Source: Arcanobacterium buesumense | Lineage (GTDB): Bacteria; Actinomycetota; Actinomycetes; Actinomycetales; Actinomycetaceae | Direction of reading: 5' to 3' | Assembly (NCBI RefSeq): GCF_012563545.1 | Contig: NZ_CP050804.1 | Span: forward strand, 620,001 to 684,000 | DNA: 64,000 bases | Shown here: positions 61,054 to 64,000 of the stretch, in pieces | How the letters are laid out: each line of letters begins with the position of its first letter | Position numbering within the stretch: the stretch's first letter is position 1 | The notes under the pieces: generated by a model | The model's database searches: none | What the model was told of the DNA's origin: nothing | The model's input: only the letters and a program-made list of their open reading frames with translations | Translations under genes and position numbers: made by a program

Positions 61054-62727
61054 GTGAATGAATTATTGCCTCCAAAACTGCAGCCGGATACGGTACGCAT
61101 CATCCCACTCGGTGGAATCGGTGAAATTGGCCGAAATATGACCGTCTTTGAGCTTAACGGGCGGATTCTTATTGTTGACTGTGGTGTGCTCTTCCCAGAA
61201 GAATCCCAACCAGGTGTCGATCTGATCCTCCCAGACTTTGATTACATTAAAGATCGGATGGATGACGTCGATGCTATTATCCTCACTCACGGGCACGAGG
61301 ATCATATCGGTGCGGTTCCTTACCTTTTGCGCTTGCGTAACGATATTCCGATTATTGGTTCGGAACTAACTATTGCGCTCATTGAAGCCAAACTTGCCGA
61401 GCATCGCATCAAGCCGTATGTGATGGTTGTTCAAGAGGGCGACGTCGAACAAATCGGCCCGTTCGAATGCGAATTCATCGCGGTCAACCATTCGATTCCG
61501 GATGCACTTGCGGTGGCTATCCGCTCGGTAGCTGGCACGATTTTGCACACCGGCGATTTTAAGATGGATCAGTTGCCACTTGATGGTCGCATTACTGACC
61601 TGCGTACGTTTGCTCGACTCGCTGATGAAGGCATCGATCTGTTTATGGTTGATTCAACAAATGCTGAAGTGCCAGGATTTGTGCGTTCTGAAGGCGAAAT
61701 CGGGCCGGTATTAGAAAATGTTTTTGCACAAGCCTCGGGGCAAATTGTGGTTGCCTCTTTTGCTTCGCACGTCCACCGTGTCCAACAAGTATTGAATGCT
61801 GCTGCGATATTTAACCGCAAGGTGTGTTTCGTGGGGCGTTCGATGGTGCGCAACATGGGGATCGCCGAAGAACTCGGATATCTAGATGTTCCTGATAATG
61901 TGCTCATTGATTTGAAGAATGCACATTCGGTTGCCCCAGAGCAGATTGTTTACATGTCTACCGGTTCGCAGGGCGAACCAATGGCTGTGCTTTCGCGTAT
62001 TGCTAGCGGTAGCCACAAGACGATTTCAGTTGGGCCCAATGACACCGTCATTTTCGCCTCTTCGATGATTCCGGGCAACGAAAATTCGGTTTTTCGGTTG
62101 ATTAACGGGTTGACGAAACTCGGTGCCCGCGTCGTCCACCAAGGAAATGCGAAGGTTCACGTTTCGGGTCACTCGGCCCAAGGGGAGTTGTTGTACTGCT
62201 ACAACATTGTAGAACCTGAGTACGTGATGCCAGTACACGGCGAACCACGCCACCTGGTGGCCAATGGCGCTATTGCGGTCAAGACTGGTGTTCCTGCAGC
62301 AAACGTCTTGCTTACCGAGGACGGCTCGGTTGTTGACATGCATGACGGTAAATGTGCCATCGTTGGTGAAGTGCCGTGCGGTCACGTCTATGTTGATGGA
62401 TCTTCGGTTGGTGAAATCACCGAAGCTGAACTCACCGATCGTTTGACGCTCGGTGAAGAAGGTTTCATCGCTGTTTTCGCAGTGGTTGACGGGCAAAAGC
62501 GCTCGATTATCGCTGGCCCACATATTCAAGCTCGCGGAATGGCAGAAGACGATTCGGTATTCGACAACATCTTGCCCAAGGTCACTGAAGCTCTGGAAGA
62601 GGCGGTCGCTTCCGAAGGTGCAACAACGTATCACATGCAGCAAGCTATGCGTCGCGTACTAGGCCGCTGGGCTGCCAAGTCGCTTCGCCGTTCGCCAATG
62701 ATCATTCCAACGGTGATTGAAGCCTAA
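61054..62727 (+). CDS. rnj: Ribonuclease J
   Basis: 557 aa from GTG at 61054. Beta-CASP metallo-beta-lactamase nuclease with 5'-3' exo and endo activity. The zinc motif is THGHEDHIG (His79, His81, Asp83, His84), with NHSIPDALA, HTGDFK and VDSTNAEVPG after it and the beta-CASP motif VSGHSAQGELL. TACAAT at 61041-61046 is seven bases before the GTG and no ribosome site lies close, so a leaderless start is likely. The frame is open upstream to 60985, but that part is unlike the family. Confidence 0.95.
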   Translation: MNELLPPKLQPDTVRIIPLGGIGEIGRNMTVFELNGRILIVDCGVLFPEESQPGVDLILPDFDYIKDRMDDVDAIILTHGHEDHIGAVPYLLRLRNDIPIIGSELTIALIEAKLAEHRIKPYVMVVQEGDVEQIGPFECEFIAVNHSIPDALAVAIRSVAGTILHTGDFKMDQLPLDGRITDLRTFARLADEGIDLFMVDSTNAEVPGFVRSEGEIGPVLENVFAQASGQIVVASFASHVHRVQQVLNAAAIFNRKVCFVGRSMVRNMGIAEELGYLDVPDNVLIDLKNAHSVAPEQIVYMSTGSQGEPMAVLSRIASGSHKTISVGPNDTVIFASSMIPGNENSVFRLINGLTKLGARVVHQGNAKVHVSGHSAQGELLYCYNIVEPEYVMPVHGEPRHLVANGAIAVKTGVPAANVLLTEDGSVVDMHDGKCAIVGEVPCGHVYVDGSSVGEITEAELTDRLTLGEEGFIAVFAVVDGQKRSIIAGPHIQARGMAEDDSVFDNILPKVTEALEEAVASEGATTYHMQQAMRRVLGRWAAKSLRRSPMIIPTVIEA

Positions 62728-62739
62728 GTCGTGGATAGA

Positions 62740-62776
62740 TAATGGTGGGCACCTCGGGTTGAGATGCCCACCATTA
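62740..62776. terminator. Bidirectional terminator between rnj and the dehydrogenase gene
   Basis: Arms 62740-62755 and 62761-62776 pair over 16 positions with one mismatch and a five-base loop. ttattt-type sequence follows on the plus strand. It sits between convergent genes. Confidence 0.85.
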
Positions 62777-62787
62777 TTTGTCTTTGC

Positions 62788-63696
62788 TTAGCGTCGAATA
62801 ATGTTTTCGAGTTCCTCACCAGCGAGCAGGTGGCGAACTTGGCGTTCAATCAACCGCTTGAGGCGTGGTGCTAAAGCCTCCGAATATCCACCGTTATGCG
62901 CTGAGATAAGCACGTTAGGGTGAGAATAGAGAGGGTGAGTGGCCGGTAGCGGTTCCGGATCGACGACGTCGAACGCGAAGCGTAACCGGTCAGCATGCTT
63001 CACCATCGCATCCGTATCGACAATCACGCCGCGAGCCATATTCACAACCAACGCGTCATCCTTGAGCAAGCTCAAGAATTCGTCGTCAACCATGCCACGC
63101 GTCTCGTTCGTTGCTGGAACAATCAAAATAACAATATCGGCGTCCGGTAACAATTGCGGAAGCTGCGAGGTGGCGAAAACGTGCCCATCAGCGTCGTCAC
63201 GTTCGCTACGGCCAACGCGCACCAGATCAACCTCGAATGGCGCCAAACGCTGAGCGATCGCCGTTCCGACGCCGCCTACGCCCACCAGCACTACACGCTG
63301 ATCAGCTAAACCATGCGAATAGAACGTATCCCAGTTTCCGGCAGCCTGGGAGCGCACCGAACGTGGAATCTGGCGTTGCATCGCAAGGGTAAGCGCAAGC
63401 GTCAACTCCGCCGTCGACGTTTCATGAACAGTTTTCGCATTAGCTAAAACATGGTGCGCAGAAAGATGTGGGAGAACCGCATCATACCCGAGAGTCGAAC
63501 ATTGAAGATAGGTGAAATCGACACCGTCAAGATACTGATAATCCGGATTTCCACTAATCAATGGGGTAACAACTATGTCAATTTTCTGAACTGGTGCTGG
63601 GCCGCGGATATCCCAATCAACGATCTGAATATCGTCACCAAATTTTTCGAGAGTGCTACGAACAATGTCGTTGGGCGAAGAAACAATAAGAGTCAT
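62788..63696 (-). CDS. D-isomer 2-hydroxyacid dehydrogenase family protein
   Basis: 302 aa from MTLIVSSPNDIVRSTLEKF; the frame is open 21 codons further upstream but AAGGG sits directly before this ATG. NAD-binding Rossmann motif VVLVGVGGVGTAIAQRL lies near residue 130. Catalytic residues fit the family: Arg in NMARGVIVD, Glu in DVVDPEPLPATHPLY, and His in LISAHNGG. The substrate (a 2-keto acid) is unknown. It is divergent from ftsK. Confidence 0.9.
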   Translation of the reverse strand: MTLIVSSPNDIVRSTLEKFGDDIQIVDWDIRGPAPVQKIDIVVTPLISGNPDYQYLDGVDFTYLQCSTLGYDAVLPHLSAHHVLANAKTVHETSTAELTLALTLAMQRQIPRSVRSQAAGNWDTFYSHGLADQRVVLVGVGGVGTAIAQRLAPFEVDLVRVGRSERDDADGHVFATSQLPQLLPDADIVILIVPATNETRGMVDDEFLSLLKDDALVVNMARGVIVDTDAMVKHADRLRFAFDVVDPEPLPATHPLYSHPNVLISAHNGGYSEALAPRLKRLIERQVRHLLAGEELENIIRR

Positions 63697-63832
63697 ACCC
63701 TTAGCGTAATACACGTAAGCGATTTGGGTCGCAATCCATTCATTGACGGCGTGCCACATATGTGTTCTTGTGGATTTAGTTTTAGGCTATCGTTCAGTTA
63801 TGCCCGTTGCATAGCTATGAGGAGGAAACATA

Positions 63833-64000
63833 GTGGCACGCTCCGGATCAGCCGAGAATTCACAACGTAAACCCAAAAAACCACAGCACGTGGAAGCAGA
63901 AGTAACCGATCCTACGCTCAGTGCTGCGGAACGTATTTTAGGTGGGCACGGCGGTCGCCTATTTATCCTGATGGGGTTGGCTATTGTTATAGCATTGCGT
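63833..64000 (+). CDS. ftsK: DNA translocase FtsK, N-terminal start (partial)
   Basis: 56 codons to the window end from GTG at 63833, preceded by GAGGAGGAAAC. The peptide is basic (RKPKKPQHVEAEV), then SAAERILGGHGGRL, then the start of a membrane helix (FILMGLAIVIALR). This matches the N-terminus of actinobacterial FtsK, and ftsK following rnj is the usual order. The ATPase part lies outside the window, so the call depends on context and the helix start. Confidence 0.75.
   Translation, partial: MARSGSAENSQRKPKKPQHVEAEVTDPTLSAAERILGGHGGRLFILMGLAIVIALR

Overview
The window reads as chromosomal core sequence of a mid-GC actinobacterium, most likely in the Actinomycetaceae (Arcanobacterium/Trueperella-like). 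The evidence is gene content and order: a DUF2469 gene next to rnhB, FtsY with an N-terminal membrane segment, a nusA-ylxR-infB-rbfA-truB run, rnj followed by ftsK, frequent GTG/TTG starts, and many TGATG or ATGA overlaps. The genus is an inference. I see no rRNA, tRNA, CRISPR array, insertion sequence or prophage.

Layout. 1-9.5 kb: end of ileS, folC, ndk, an orphan dhaL, smc, a small membrane protein, then the SRP pair ftsY and ffh. 9.5-12.1 kb: an amidohydrolase, and on the minus strand a small membrane protein and a cation-efflux transporter. 12.3-15.4 kb: rpsP, khpA, rimM, trmD (fused to an acetyltransferase domain) and rplS. 15.5-21.5 kb: lepB, rnhB, DUF2469, yraN, comM, dprA, xerC. 21.5-24.2 kb: a minus-strand M23 peptidase, then rpsB and tsf. 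24.4-29.8 kb: a fixABCX electron-transfer operon, an MFS exporter and an S4-domain protein, placed between tsf and pyrH. 29.8-38.4 kb: pyrH, frr, cdsA, rlmN, a DivIVA-like repeat protein, dxr, rseP, ispG, a GNAT protein. 38.5-47.8 kb: proS, a minus-strand membrane-anchored protein, rimP, nusA, ylxR, infB, rbfA, truB. 47.8-54.4 kb: an accessory cassette. 54.4-64 kb: a Cys/His/Gly-rich small protein, ribF, rpsO, pnp, an M16 peptidase, a GNAT protein, rnj, a 2-hydroxyacid dehydrogenase and the start of ftsK.

Most genes serve translation, protein targeting, chromosome segregation, isoprenoid and phospholipid synthesis, and RNA decay. The main accessory feature is the block at about 47.9-54.3 kb: a promoter overlapping a perfect palindrome, three paralogous lipoproteins with exactly four shared cysteines, and a MacAB-like ABC transporter whose adaptor carries a peptidoglycan-binding domain. 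Identical 72-bp hairpin elements lie on both sides. Other notable signals are the TrmD-acetyltransferase fusion, a switch-like leader before rplS, a six-hairpin leader before pnp, a strong hairpin terminator inside the rpsP-trmD operon, and several genes whose -10-like box suggests leaderless mRNA.

All assignments come from reading sequence and recalled family motifs; no database search was run.
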